A stretch of DNA of 64,000 nt. Source: Tenericutes bacterium 4572_104. GTDB lineage: Bacteria > Bacillota_I > Bacilli_A > Izemoplasmatales > UBA5603. Below the pieces are notes generated by a model. The model ran no database searches. It was not told the origin of the DNA and saw nothing but the letters and a program-made list of their open reading frames with translations. Positions 17,971-27,013 of this stretch are shown piece after piece. The position numbers were made by a program, and so were the translations under genes. Location: NCBI GenBank assembly GCA_002084435.1, contig NBLG01000001.1, forward strand, positions 21,859-85,858, written 5' to 3'. How positions within the stretch are numbered: the stretch's first letter is position 1; every line of letters begins with the position of its first letter.

Positions 17971-20772
17971 TTATAATGCGTTAACGTTATCATATATAGT
18001 TGATATATTACCAATTAAATATTTAATATCAAAAGCTATTAATTCAGATTTTTTAACTGTATTATTTTTATGATCTAAAATATATATGATTTTCGTATTA
18101 TCAATAAGTTTTAAAAATTTCTTGAGGTATTTATTTTGGATTAAAACCGTGTCTAAACAAAGATAATCGAAATTTTTAAGTAAATCGATATCTTTAATAT
18201 TTAACTTAGATGAAATATTAAATCCTAATAAACTTACACTTTTATCTTTTATTAATTTAATTATTTCTAAATCAATTGTTTCTTCTAAGTTAATTCTCAA
18301 GATAATATTATACTCTCTTATCTTTTTCAATATGCGGTTTAGATAGTTTTTATTATTAATAGTAGTTGAAGATAAGGTTAAAACGAATTGTTTGACTATT
18401 GTTTTCTGTTTAATACTTTTAATCAAAGAATTAGTTATTAACATATCCCACTCTTCTTCTAAATTTGAAGAAATTAATACCCTTTTTAAACTGTTTTCTT
18501 CACCAAGCATCGCTTCATATGCAATTTTTACTTTGTACATTGATTCTATATTATTTTCCCAGTTGTTATAGCTTATAAATGACAAAGGAACAAGTTTTTT
18601 ATCTAGAAAATGGTTTATATTAATCAAAATAGTTTTAGATAGTTCTTGGTTATAACGGATATTTTTATTATCGTAAACGACTTTATTTGAATCTGAAGTT
18701 AAGGCGTCTAAATAAAGGAGTTTATATAAAATATCTTGTGTAAGAGTATTCTTAATTATAACTATAGAAATTCTGATGTCTAGTTCTTCGAATTTTTTGA
18801 TAATAGAATCAGAAATTCTATTAATTACTCTTTTATCTGTGTTATTTATCAAAAGATAAAATTTAGAATAGTTTGAAAAATATATCTTATCTAAGTGTTG
18901 TCTCGCAGTTAATTTTAAAAACTCGTATATTGAATCTAATTTATCCTTATAATTTAGATAATTATAATCTTTTAAATAATCAAAATAATTTCTAATATCA
19001 AGCATAAAGATAGTTTTTGAATCAATCTCTTTATTATCAAATAATAATTGATGTTCATCACCAATTTTAAGTAGTGGATTGATATACAAGGATTCTTCTT
19101 TTGATTTTACTTCTTTTATATATGCATAGATCGTAAAATCTGAAGAGATGATATCTAAATGAATGGTTTTATTATTATTTACAAGATGCAAATCTAGTTC
19201 TTCAGTATTTAAAAAATCATCAATAAATATCTCTTCTTTTATCATTTTTTGAAAATTCACAAATGCTAGATACTCTTGAGAAACACCAATGATTTTCTTA
19301 GAATGTTGGTTTAAAAAGTGGACTATATTATTATCTATTTTAATAAACCCATTATTTTGTTTTTCAATCAGTATCTTATATTGATCTAGAGCTTCTTTAA
19401 AGATGAAATTATTATCAAAATCCCTTAATAATTTCTTTAAAATTTCAGAAGCTAGTAAAACTAATTTCTGTTCAGTATCAAACTGCTCTATTTTATCACT
19501 ATAAACTATGAATTGATTTAATTCGTTTTTTCGCTCGATTTTGTTTATATAAACATATTTAGTATCTCGAGTCTTATAGATACTTCTAGTATATTTAATT
19601 AAATCATCATATGTATATAGTTCAGAACTTAGTTTATCATTAATAGCCTCTTCTATTACAGTTTCGGATAAGTGAAGGGGATTGATGTCTTTTTCTAATA
19701 ATAGCCCCTTTTGATAATGGTAAAATATAAATCTATCTTCATTAGGGATTATATATAAAAGCTTTTGAAAGGAATATATAGAATCCATAGCTCTAAATAG
19801 ATGTAAGATAATATCTCTAGGTTTTTTGAAATGTTTATCTTGAAAAGCTATTGATAATAATCTATATACTGAATCAAACTGGTCTAATTTTGGTGGGACT
19901 GGTTTTAACTCTTCAATTAAATACTCAAGTTTTTCTATTTCTTGTTGGTTTTTTAAAAGACGAGCTAATTCTAAAGCAGCCACATAAAATACTAGCCGGT
20001 AGTTTTTAGATAGAATGTTTAACATCGTTGGTAAATATTTCTGATAAAATTTCCAAGCTTCATCTAGACGATCCAATTTAATATTAATTAAGATATATCT
20101 ATCGAGATATCTTCTTTTATTTTTTGATTTAATAAAGTATTCTTGATATTTAATTAATGCATTCTCAAAATCGCCTTCAAAATAGAGAATATCAGATTCA
20201 GCTAAATAAAATATAGGATTTCTTTTTTTAACATCAAATTTAATTGCGTGATAATAATTATTTTTTGCATTTTCTAAATCTTTTTGTTTTAAATATAGCA
20301 TTGATAATTTTAAATATTTACTTACTAAGTTGCTTGAAGAAATATTATCTTTTATGCTTTTTAAGCTATCTATAGCTTTTTCATATTCCGCTAGTCCTTC
20401 ATAACAAACCGCATAGTAAAATTTCTGCATTACTTTTTGATGAGGGTTAATTAAAAATCTTTCTCTTTGCATTAAAACGTATTCTAGTTTCATAAAATCT
20501 TCAGTTCTTAAGAGAGTTTTTATTAATTCATCATATAGTTTTGTACGCTGTTCGTTTGTTTGAAACTCATCTTTTTTTAATTCTTCTTCTAATAAATTAA
20601 TAGCTTCTTCATGCATTCTTAAAAAGCGCATTATTTCTATTTCATAGAGAAATATATCTAATGCAAGAGAATAGTTTTTATTCGTTTTTGATTCTTTTAA
20701 AAGAATTTTTAGTTGATTTAATAATTCAACTGTTTTTTTCTCTTTTTTTAAGGCTTCAAATTTTGTCTCCAT
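17971..20772 (-). CDS. TPR protein with a degenerate GGDEF-EAL-like C-terminal half
   Basis: A 933-aa cytoplasmic protein. Residues 1 to about 330 are helical repeats of TPR type (for example Y-Y-A-V-C-Y-E-G-L-A-E-Y-E-K-A-I). Residues about 585-710 resemble a GGDEF domain in spacing and hydrophobic pattern (I-F-M-L-D-I-R, then Y-S-K-F-Y-L-L-I), but where GGDEF should be there is N-Y-S-K-F. Residues about 720-933 resemble an EAL domain: Y-E-A-M-L-G near 752, L-R-I-N-L-E-E-T near 825, then G-F-N-I-S where D-D-F-G is expected. Catalysis is therefore unlikely. Its gene overlaps the phosphoesterase gene by 17 bases. The domain reading is my inference by eye. Confidence 0.6.
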   Translation of the reverse strand: METKFEALKKEKKTVELLNQLKILLKESKTNKNYSLALDIFLYEIEIMRFLRMHEEAINLLEEELKKDEFQTNEQRTKLYDELIKTLLRTEDFMKLEYVLMQRERFLINPHQKVMQKFYYAVCYEGLAEYEKAIDSLKSIKDNISSSNLVSKYLKLSMLYLKQKDLENAKNNYYHAIKFDVKKRNPIFYLAESDILYFEGDFENALIKYQEYFIKSKNKRRYLDRYILINIKLDRLDEAWKFYQKYLPTMLNILSKNYRLVFYVAALELARLLKNQQEIEKLEYLIEELKPVPPKLDQFDSVYRLLSIAFQDKHFKKPRDIILHLFRAMDSIYSFQKLLYIIPNEDRFIFYHYQKGLLLEKDINPLHLSETVIEEAINDKLSSELYTYDDLIKYTRSIYKTRDTKYVYINKIERKNELNQFIVYSDKIEQFDTEQKLVLLASEILKKLLRDFDNNFIFKEALDQYKILIEKQNNGFIKIDNNIVHFLNQHSKKIIGVSQEYLAFVNFQKMIKEEIFIDDFLNTEELDLHLVNNNKTIHLDIISSDFTIYAYIKEVKSKEESLYINPLLKIGDEHQLLFDNKEIDSKTIFMLDIRNYFDYLKDYNYLNYKDKLDSIYEFLKLTARQHLDKIYFSNYSKFYLLINNTDKRVINRISDSIIKKFEELDIRISIVIIKNTLTQDILYKLLYLDALTSDSNKVVYDNKNIRYNQELSKTILININHFLDKKLVPLSFISYNNWENNIESMYKVKIAYEAMLGEENSLKRVLISSNLEEEWDMLITNSLIKSIKQKTIVKQFVLTLSSTTINNKNYLNRILKKIREYNIILRINLEETIDLEIIKLIKDKSVSLLGFNISSKLNIKDIDLLKNFDYLCLDTVLIQNKYLKKFLKLIDNTKIIYILDHKNNTVKKSELIAFDIKYLIGNISTIYDNVNAL

Positions 20773-21277
20773 TTTTACCTCTTGGCTTTGTATATTCTAA
20801 TAGGATTTCACCTTTAATGTTTAGTATTTTTACATTTATTTCTTTTTCAGTTATTTCAAGTAATGCGTAACTTGATTTAGAAAATATTCTTCTAGTGGAT
20901 AAAGAGCCAGGGTTAATAAACAATATACCATTTATATCTTTAACTAGATATTGATGAGTATGCCCAAAACAGATAATATCGATATCATTATAATTTCCAT
21001 AATTAAGTAGTCTAGAAAGTCCCATTTTAACTGAGTAAAGATGTCCATGTGTTAAGAATACCTTTAATCCTTCAAAAATCAATGTTAGTTTTAAAGGAAA
21101 GTTGGGGTCAAAGGGATTGTTTCCCTTAACACCGTAAATTCCAAGTTCAGTCAATTCATATTCTCTCATTTCTGAATCTCCTAAAGATATATAATGTTCT
21201 AATCCTCTATTTTGTTTTATTATTTTTTTAACTGATTCTTTGTCGCGATGATTATCGCTAAATAATAACAACTTCAT
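20756..21277 (-). CDS. YfcE/MJ0936-type metallophosphoesterase
   Basis: Small calcineurin-like phosphodiesterase, 173 aa. Metal-binding motifs: L-L-F-S-D-N-H near the N-terminus, S-L-G-D-S-E, V-K-G-N-N, L-T-H-G-H, and C-F-G-H-T-H-Q. The usual G-N-C-D reads G-N-N-P. Relatives hydrolyse phosphodiesters; the substrate is unknown. The ATG at 21277 lies inside the end of rdgB with a GAGGA site, preferred over the upstream TTG at 21292. rdgB-yfcE neighbours are common in Firmicutes. Confidence 0.87.
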   Translation of the reverse strand: MKLLLFSDNHRDKESVKKIIKQNRGLEHYISLGDSEMREYELTELGIYGVKGNNPFDPNFPLKLTLIFEGLKVFLTHGHLYSVKMGLSRLLNYGNYNDIDIICFGHTHQYLVKDINGILFINPGSLSTRRIFSKSSYALLEITEKEINVKILNIKGEILLEYTKPRGKNGDKI

Positions 21278-21851
21278 TTTTAATATCCTCAATCAATTTT
21301 TTTAAGGCTTTTCCTCTATGACTGATTTTATTTTTCTCTTCTTCATTTAATTCAGCCATTCGTTTATTTATATCCTTTACTATAAATAGGGGATCATAGC
21401 CAAAACCGTTTTTTCCTTTGTAATCATAAGCAATTTCTCCAAAAACTTTACCTATATAATGATAATATTTATCATTTGGATAATACAGGACTATTTCCGA
21501 TATAAAATATGCTTTTCTATTAGTTATATTTTTTAAATGTTTTAATAATTTTTCATTGTTTGCCTTCATAGTTCCTTCAGAAGAAAATCTCTTTGATTTT
21601 ACTCCTAAAAGATTTGGCAAAGCTTCAACTACAAGGCCAGAATCGTCTCCTAAAGTAGGAAGATTATAGAATTTAGCGATAGTCTTAGCTTTTTTTAAGG
21701 CGTTTTCAAAAAAACTAAAACCGTCTTCAATAATCTCTTCTTTCCAATTTAAATCATTTAATGAAAGACATTGAATATTTAAAGGAGCTAATAGTGCTTT
21801 TATTTCTTGAAATTTATTTTTGTTTTGCGTAGCTATAATTAGTTTTTTCAT
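21258..21851 (-). CDS. rdgB: dITP/XTP pyrophosphatase (RdgB/HAM1)
   Basis: House-cleaning NTPase (197 aa) that hydrolyses dITP, ITP and XTP to monophosphates. It opens with I-I-A-T-Q-N-K-N-K and has L-G-D-D-S-G-L-V-V-E-A-L and the C-terminal S-H-R-G-K-A-L motif. The ATG at 21851 has AAGGTG seven bases upstream; an in-frame ATG at 21878 has no such site. The end overlaps yfcE by about 20 bases. Confidence 0.93.
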   Translation of the reverse strand: MKKLIIATQNKNKFQEIKALLAPLNIQCLSLNDLNWKEEIIEDGFSFFENALKKAKTIAKFYNLPTLGDDSGLVVEALPNLLGVKSKRFSSEGTMKANNEKLLKHLKNITNRKAYFISEIVLYYPNDKYYHYIGKVFGEIAYDYKGKNGFGYDPLFIVKDINKRMAELNEEEKNKISHRGKALKKLIEDIKNEVVII

Positions 21852-21907
21852 AGTATACACCTTATTTAATTTTACCATATATTTGGCATGTTTTCCCTAT
21901 TAAACAG

Positions 21908-21936
21908 AAAAAAAAGATTAAGAAATCTTAACCTTT
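21908..21936 (-). terminator. Terminator after ktrA-like gene
   Basis: Arms at 913-921 and 928-936 (offset 21000) pair as AAAGGTTAA/TTAATCTTT on the minus RNA with one G-U pair, followed by a T-run. It sits just past the ktrA stop and before rdgB, so rdgB-yfcE-TPR are read separately. Confidence 0.7.
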
Positions 21937-21938
21937 TT

Positions 21939-22619
21939 CTATTTTTTTAATTTTCTACCGTTTAACCAAGTTGTAAATTTATGTATTAAATCATTTCTAC
22001 CAATTAATAATATTTCATCCTTAGCCTCAAAAGGTGTTTGTGAGCTTGGAATTATGATTTTATCATTTCTTCTAATAGCCACGATATTAACGCCGAATTT
22101 TTTGCGAATATCTAATTCAAGCAAGTTTTTCCCTATTATCTTTTTAGATACATTAATAGAGATAAAACTATATTGATTATCTAATTGTAAGTATTCTAAG
22201 AAATTGCCAGAAATAAGTATCTTAGCTAATCTTTTACCTGTGGCTTGTTCTGGCCAGATAAGGTGTTCTGTATCTACTCCAAGTTTTTCTACTACTCTAG
22301 CATGGTATTCTGATTGTACTTTAACATAGATTTCTTTAACACCTAAGTCCTCTAAGATTAAAGTTGTCAAAATAGAATTATCGACATTCATTCCTGTAGC
22401 TACGATTACAGTTTCATATGAAGAAATGCTGATTTCTCTCAAAGCATCGATATCAGTGGAATCTAAACAAATCGCATTAGTAACTAGTTTTGCGATTTTT
22501 TCTATTTTTTCAAAATTCTTGTCTATTACTAAAACATTAGCTTCTAAACTAACCAATTCTTCAATTAAAGCTTGACCAAAACGGCCTACTCCAATAACTG
22601 CGAATGATTTTTTTGCCAA
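21939..22619 (-). CDS. ktrA: KtrA/KtrC-type potassium uptake regulator (RCK_N + RCK_C)
   Basis: Cytoplasmic gating ring subunit of Ktr potassium channels, about 226 aa. The Rossmann motif V-I-G-V-G-R-F-G is at the N-terminus with V-I-D-K at the end of the second strand. The RCK_N domain runs to about residue 135 and the RCK_C domain to the end. Relatives bind ATP/ADP at RCK_N, and c-di-AMP at RCK_C. No membrane subunit (KtrB/KtrD) is adjacent. The start is uncertain: TTG 22619 is seven bases past a GGAG site, while GTG 22628 is too close to it. KtrA versus KtrC is not resolved. Confidence 0.85.
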   Translation of the reverse strand: MAKKSFAVIGVGRFGQALIEELVSLEANVLVIDKNFEKIEKIAKLVTNAICLDSTDIDALREISISSYETVIVATGMNVDNSILTTLILEDLGVKEIYVKVQSEYHARVVEKLGVDTEHLIWPEQATGKRLAKILISGNFLEYLQLDNQYSFISINVSKKIIGKNLLELDIRKKFGVNIVAIRRNDKIIIPSSQTPFEAKDEILLIGRNDLIHKFTTWLNGRKLKK

Positions 22620-22649
22620 AGGTACCACTCCATTCCTATCATATAAACT

Positions 22650-22677
22650 ATTATACTTGAAACCTAGGTTTTGTCAA
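22650..22677 (-). promoter_or_regulatory. Consensus promoter of ktrA-like gene with a 12-base palindrome in the spacer
   Basis: TTGACA (22672-22677) and TATAAT (22650-22655) both match consensus, with a 16-base spacer. The spacer contains the perfect palindrome AAACCTAGGTTT at 22660-22671, placed where a repressor would block or an activator would twist the promoter. The palindrome may be chance. Confidence 0.75.
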
Positions 22678-22760
22678 TTAAAAGCGGTAAATAAAAATCA
22701 AATCTAACTATATACAAAAGCACATATATATATTATAATAATTAATAGCGAGGTGAAGAA

Positions 22761-23849
22761 ATGAACGAATACGATGATTTGTTTGATAAAGAAATAGACT
22801 ATAATTCTTCAAATTACAATTCTAATAAGGGTATTGATAAATTATATGAAGATATTAATTTACAAAAAAGAAATGGTATTTTATTAATGATTTATATCTT
22901 ATCTATGATTCTTTTCACTTTTTTATCTCAGGTATATATTGATATCAAATATCCTGATAAAGATATGATTTTAGATAATATAACATCTGTTAGTGACCCT
23001 ACTTTTGGAACTTATGATAATCTAGACGGGACAACTCTATATACTTTTAGATATTTTTCTATCATGAAGAATGAAACCGGAATAGAATTGCCTATTGTTT
23101 ATGTAGATATTTTATTAACTGATGATGATAATAATTCATATACCTTAACTATAGAAAAAGAAAATATCGCTGATGGCGAAACTTTCTTTTTGGGAAGTAC
23201 AGCTAATATTGATTTTTATCCAACTCATCATGAAGTAAATATAGGATTTGATGAAAGTCATTATTTCTATGTGTTAATAGGCCTTTTACCTGTTATGGTA
23301 AGTGCTATTGCCTTTTTAATTGTCGATTGGAAGGCTTTCAAATATGATGCTTTAAGATTTAAAAAGGATTTCTCAAATCATATAGGTACTATTGTTATAG
23401 GTTTTATTGGGGTATGGACTGCTTTAGTTATTGCGTCTTATATTCTTAGTTTTTTAGGAGTTACAGACACCTCAGAAAATGAAATGGTAATTAAAAGTTT
23501 ATTTACTCCTGATACTTTTCAATTGATTCTTCTTTTTTCACTTCTTTGTATATTTACTCCTATAGCTGAGGAAGTAATATTTAGAAAAGTTATTTATAAT
23601 TTTTTTGAATCAAAAACAAATTATATTGGTGGTATTATTTTAAGCGGATCTGTTTTTGGTTTAATGCATGTTATTTCCTATGGGGATTTTATTCAAGCAA
23701 TTCCATATATTTTAATGGGAATGGTATTTGGTTATATTTATTACAAGGCCAAGAAAAACATCTTCGTTACTATAGGAGTTCATTTTATTAATAATTTTAT
23801 TTCGTTCTTAGTTTACGCTCTTGGAGCTTATGGTATATATAATATTTAA
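22761..23849 (+). CDS. CPBP-family intramembrane metalloprotease with extracytoplasmic insert
   Basis: Membrane protein of 362 aa related to CAAX-processing/bacteriocin-protection (Abi) proteases. The catalytic motifs are E-E-V-I-F-R near residue 273, F-G-L-M-H-V near 300 and H-F-I-N-N-F near 348. An acidic cytoplasmic N-terminus (about 1-37) precedes a first membrane helix (about 38-55). Then come some 110 polar residues (about 60-170), probably outside the cell, before the remaining helices. That soluble insert is unlike most CPBP proteins. GAGGTGA precedes the ATG. It is divergent from ktrA and convergent with HU. Substrate unknown. Confidence 0.85.
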   Translation: MNEYDDLFDKEIDYNSSNYNSNKGIDKLYEDINLQKRNGILLMIYILSMILFTFLSQVYIDIKYPDKDMILDNITSVSDPTFGTYDNLDGTTLYTFRYFSIMKNETGIELPIVYVDILLTDDDNNSYTLTIEKENIADGETFFLGSTANIDFYPTHHEVNIGFDESHYFYVLIGLLPVMVSAIAFLIVDWKAFKYDALRFKKDFSNHIGTIVIGFIGVWTALVIASYILSFLGVTDTSENEMVIKSLFTPDTFQLILLFSLLCIFTPIAEEVIFRKVIYNFFESKTNYIGGIILSGSVFGLMHVISYGDFIQAIPYILMGMVFGYIYYKAKKNIFVTIGVHFINNFISFLVYALGAYGIYNI

Positions 23850-23863
23850 TTATATATTTTGAC

Positions 23864-23897
23864 ACAAAAAAAAGGCTTACTAACAAGCCTTTTTTGT
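23864..23897. terminator. Two-way terminator between CPBP protease gene and HU gene
   Basis: ACAAAAAAAAGGCTT (about 23864-23877) pairs with AAGCCTTTTTTGT (23885-23897) around a loop of about seven bases. The A/T-rich stem flanks act as T-runs in both directions. Confidence 0.85.
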
Positions 23898-23901
23898 TTA
23901 C

Positions 23902-24174
23902 TTAACGTACTTTTTCTTTTAAAACCTTACCAGCTTTAAATGTAGGAGCGTTTAATGCAGGAATTTGAATTTTTTCTCCAGTTCTAGGGTCGTGACCAAC
24001 TCTAGCCTTTCTTTGTTTAACTTCAAATGTTCCAAATCCTGTAAGAACAACTTTTTCACCTTTTACAAGTGCTTCTTGGATTGCTAAAACAGTTGAGTTT
24101 AAAGCTTTTTCTGCATCTTTTTTTGATAATTCAGCTAAATCAGCTATGCGAGCAACTAATTCTGATTTGTTCAT
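23902..24174 (-). CDS. hup: Nucleoid protein HU
   Basis: Histone-like DNA-bending protein of 90 aa, normal family length. It shows M-N-K-S-E-L at the start, G-F-G-T-F-E-V at residues 46-52, and the DNA-arm region with R-A-R-V-G-H-D-P-R-T-G-E. It lies downstream of der across a terminator and has its own good promoter and AGGAGGA ribosome site, consistent with high expression. Confidence 0.96.
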   Translation of the reverse strand: MNKSELVARIADLAELSKKDAEKALNSTVLAIQEALVKGEKVVLTGFGTFEVKQRKARVGHDPRTGEKIQIPALNAPTFKAGKVLKEKVR

Positions 24175-24204
24175 ATTTATATCCTCCTTATATTTGTTAT
24201 ATAA

Positions 24205-24233
24205 ATTATAGACAAATTATTAATAAAAAGCAA
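24205..24233 (-). promoter_or_regulatory. Promoter of the HU gene
   Basis: TTGCTT at 24228-24233 and TATAAT at 24205-24210 with a 17-base spacer. The leader is about 25 bases. Confidence 0.75.
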
Positions 24234-24262
24234 GTGATATAGCGAAATTTCCATGATTTATT

Positions 24263-24294
24263 ATAAAAAAATCCATATTTTATCAAAATATGGA
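24263..24294 (-). terminator. Terminator of the der unit
   Basis: Perfect ten-base arms TCCATATTTT (24272-24281) and AAAATATGGA (24285-24294) with a three-base loop, then a T-run on the minus strand. It touches the end of der. Confidence 0.85.
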
Positions 24295-25602
24295 CTATTC
24301 TCGGTTTCTAAGCACCAAATTTATGGCTGTGCCTAAAAAATCAAAACGTTCTCTTAAACGGTTTTCTAAATATCTGTAATATGAAAAATGCATACAATTT
24401 ATGTCATTAACAAATAATACAATTGTTGGACATTTTGTCTTTACTTGGGTTGCGTAATAAACTCTAACTATTTTTTGTCTGTGTTCTTTAGGTGGATTTA
24501 GAATCATCGCTTCTTGGATTACTTCATTTAAAGCTGAAGTAGATACACGGCGATTATAGTTTTCATATACTCTTTCTATCATTGGAAATAAAGTTTTCAT
24601 TCTCGCCTTTGTTTTCGCAGATAGGTATACAATAGGAACATAGCTTAAAAATCTAAATTCAGATCTTATTTTCTTTTCCCATTCTTTCATTGTATGATCA
24701 TCTTTTTTTAATGTATCCCATTTATTAACTACTAAAATCATCGCTTTATGATTTTCTTGGGCAAAACCTGCGATATGTTTATCCTGTGCTTGAATACCAG
24801 TTTCGGCGTCTATCATTATAAGGCATACATCGCTTCTTTCAATTGCCTGCATGGCTCTTAGGTTTGCATAGCGATCAACGTTTTCATAGATTTTACCGCG
24901 TTTTTTCATACCTGCGGTGTCTATTACTACATAATGTAAAGAGTCTCTTGTAAACTCAGTATCGATTGAATCAGTAGTAGTTCCACTTAAACTTGAGACA
25001 ATTACGCGTTCAGTTCCAAGTATTGCATTAGTTAAAGAAGATTTTCCTACATTTGGTCTACCTATAATAGATATTTTTCTAACGTCACTTTCATATTTAT
25101 CCTTTGTCTCTTCAGGTAAATAAGCAATGACTTCATCTAAAAGATTTCCAATTCCAAGTCCATGAGCTGAAGAAATCATCACTACAGATGAAGCTCCAAG
25201 TTCATAAAAATCATAGATATTATCTCTATATTTTTGACTTTCTAATTTGTTTACAGCTACAATTATTGGTTTATTTGATCTATATAACAAATTCATGACA
25301 TCTTTATCGTTTGGCAATAAGCCACTTCTTCCATCAACTGCTAGAATTATAACGTCGCTTTCTTCAATAGCTATTTCTGCTTGGGCTTTAATCTCAGTTA
25401 AAAAAGGTGCATCGCTGATCTCGATGCCCCCGGTATCAATAAGTCTAAATTGTCTGTTAAGCCAAGAAGCTTTTCCATATATGCGGTCTCTTGTTATTCC
25501 TGATAAATCATCAGTTATTGACTTGCGTTCACCGATTATACGGTTAAACAAAGTCGATTTACCAACGTTTGGACGACCTACAATAGCTACTGCTGGCAAC
25601 AT
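24295..25602 (-). CDS. der: Ribosome-assembly GTPase Der (EngA)
   Basis: Double-GTPase (435 aa) needed for 50S subunit maturation. Both G domains are clear: G-R-P-N-V-G-K-S-T near residue 8 and G-R-P-N-V-G-K-S-S near residue 182, with two N-K-x-D/E-type motifs (V-N-K-L-E, V-N-K-W-D) and a KH-like C-terminal domain. The first N-K-L-E is a variant of N-K-x-D. GGTGA precedes the ATG. It lies 15 bases after the S1-repeat gene, as in Bacillus cmk-ypfD-der order. Confidence 0.96.
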   Translation of the reverse strand: MLPAVAIVGRPNVGKSTLFNRIIGERKSITDDLSGITRDRIYGKASWLNRQFRLIDTGGIEISDAPFLTEIKAQAEIAIEESDVIILAVDGRSGLLPNDKDVMNLLYRSNKPIIVAVNKLESQKYRDNIYDFYELGASSVVMISSAHGLGIGNLLDEVIAYLPEETKDKYESDVRKISIIGRPNVGKSSLTNAILGTERVIVSSLSGTTTDSIDTEFTRDSLHYVVIDTAGMKKRGKIYENVDRYANLRAMQAIERSDVCLIMIDAETGIQAQDKHIAGFAQENHKAMILVVNKWDTLKKDDHTMKEWEKKIRSEFRFLSYVPIVYLSAKTKARMKTLFPMIERVYENYNRRVSTSALNEVIQEAMILNPPKEHRQKIVRVYYATQVKTKCPTIVLFVNDINCMHFSYYRYLENRLRERFDFLGTAINLVLRNRE

Positions 25603-25617
25603 ATTATCACCAAATTT

Positions 25618-27012
25618 CTATTTTTTAAATTCTTTAAATAAATCAGCTAATGATTGATTTGAACTTACATTTTCATCTAATTGTTTATCGTAAGCTTCAC
25701 GACTTTTTCTTTCTTGTATTGTTTTTAAAGATAAAACCATCAACCATTTCTTAGGGTTAAACTGAATAATTTCAGCTGTGACAACTTGATTTACTTTTAA
25801 AACATCTTCAATGCGGTTAATATGTTCTACAGATACTTCAGCTATTGGCATTATAGCTTCAACGCCTTCAACTTCTAAGAATGCATTTTTTTCTTCAATT
25901 CTTTTAACTTCCGCAGAAACTAATTCACCCTTTTTGAATTTTAAATCTGACCAAGGATTGTATTCTAAATGTTTTTTAGATAAAGTAAACTGTTCTTTTG
26001 ATTTGTTAATGCTTGTAATTTTAAGTTCTAATTGATCCCCAACTTCTACATTACCCGCAAGATTTTCTTCTGGATTCCATGAATAATCAAATCTATTCAA
26101 TAAACCAACAACTTCGCGTTCAACTTCAACTAACATTCCGTATTGCATTTTTCTAACGATAGTTCCAGTTACTTTATCGCCAACTTTATGATTTTTAAGG
26201 AAAATATGCCAAGGTGTTTCTTGTAATGCTTTCATAGAAAGGCTAATTTTTTTGCCTTTTTTCTTGATAACTTTAACTTCTACATCTTGTCCAACTTCTA
26301 AGAAGTCCTCTACTTTTTTAACATGATAATGTGAGATTTCAGATATGTGTAATAATCCTTCAGTGAATTCTCCTAATGAAACAAAAGCTCCAAATTCAGC
26401 TATTCGTTTCACTTTTCCTTTTATGACATCAGATTCATTAATAGATTCAAATTCTTCTTTTTGTTTAGCTTTTAATTCTTCATATTGTAATTGTTTTCTA
26501 TTTACAATAATACGGTCTCTTCTACCTTTTTTGTCAAGTTCAATAATTCTAGCTTTGATAGTTTTCCCAACTAATTCTTCTTTTTCTTTTGTATCATTTC
26601 CTAAAGAAATTAAGGATTCAGGTAAGAAAGCTTCTATACCATGATAATCTAATAATAATCCGCCTTTAACGGCTTTTTTTACTTTAAAGCTAACATCTTT
26701 ATCTATTTCTAAATCATCTTTATATTGATCGATTTTTTCTTGTCTTAAAATATCCAATCTTGACAATAATAATACATCAGAATCATCACCTTGTCTAAAC
26801 TGTGTAATTTTTACCTTAATTGAATCTCCAACCTTAAACAAATCTTTAAGATTCTCATCTTTATTATTTGTTAAATGTTCCTTGTAGATAACTCCCTCAC
26901 AGGTGTATCCTACATCAACTAATACCTCAGAATCAGTTACATTAACTACAGTTCCTGTAACTATTTCTCTTACTTTAGGGATGTACAATTTTGTTTCGCT
27001 ACTCATTCCCAT
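25618..27012 (-). CDS. Multi-S1-domain RNA-binding protein (RpsA/YpfD-like)
   Basis: A 464-aa protein made of five S1-type OB folds: about 13-80, 100-170, 187-257, 274-343 and 360-430. The third is the most canonical, with G-K-V-K-R-I-A-E-F-G-A-F-V-S and the E-G-L-L-H-I-S-E-I-S-H block. Firmicute YpfD-type proteins resemble ribosomal protein S1 but are shorter than the six-domain Escherichia form and need not be essential. AAAGGAGA lies nine bases before the ATG. It starts two bases after cmk. Confidence 0.88.
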   Translation of the reverse strand: MGMSSETKLYIPKVREIVTGTVVNVTDSEVLVDVGYTCEGVIYKEHLTNNKDENLKDLFKVGDSIKVKITQFRQGDDSDVLLLSRLDILRQEKIDQYKDDLEIDKDVSFKVKKAVKGGLLLDYHGIEAFLPESLISLGNDTKEKEELVGKTIKARIIELDKKGRRDRIIVNRKQLQYEELKAKQKEEFESINESDVIKGKVKRIAEFGAFVSLGEFTEGLLHISEISHYHVKKVEDFLEVGQDVEVKVIKKKGKKISLSMKALQETPWHIFLKNHKVGDKVTGTIVRKMQYGMLVEVEREVVGLLNRFDYSWNPEENLAGNVEVGDQLELKITSINKSKEQFTLSKKHLEYNPWSDLKFKKGELVSAEVKRIEEKNAFLEVEGVEAIMPIAEVSVEHINRIEDVLKVNQVVTAEIIQFNPKKWLMVLSLKTIQERKSREAYDKQLDENVSSNQSLADLFKEFKK

Positions 27013-27013
27013 A

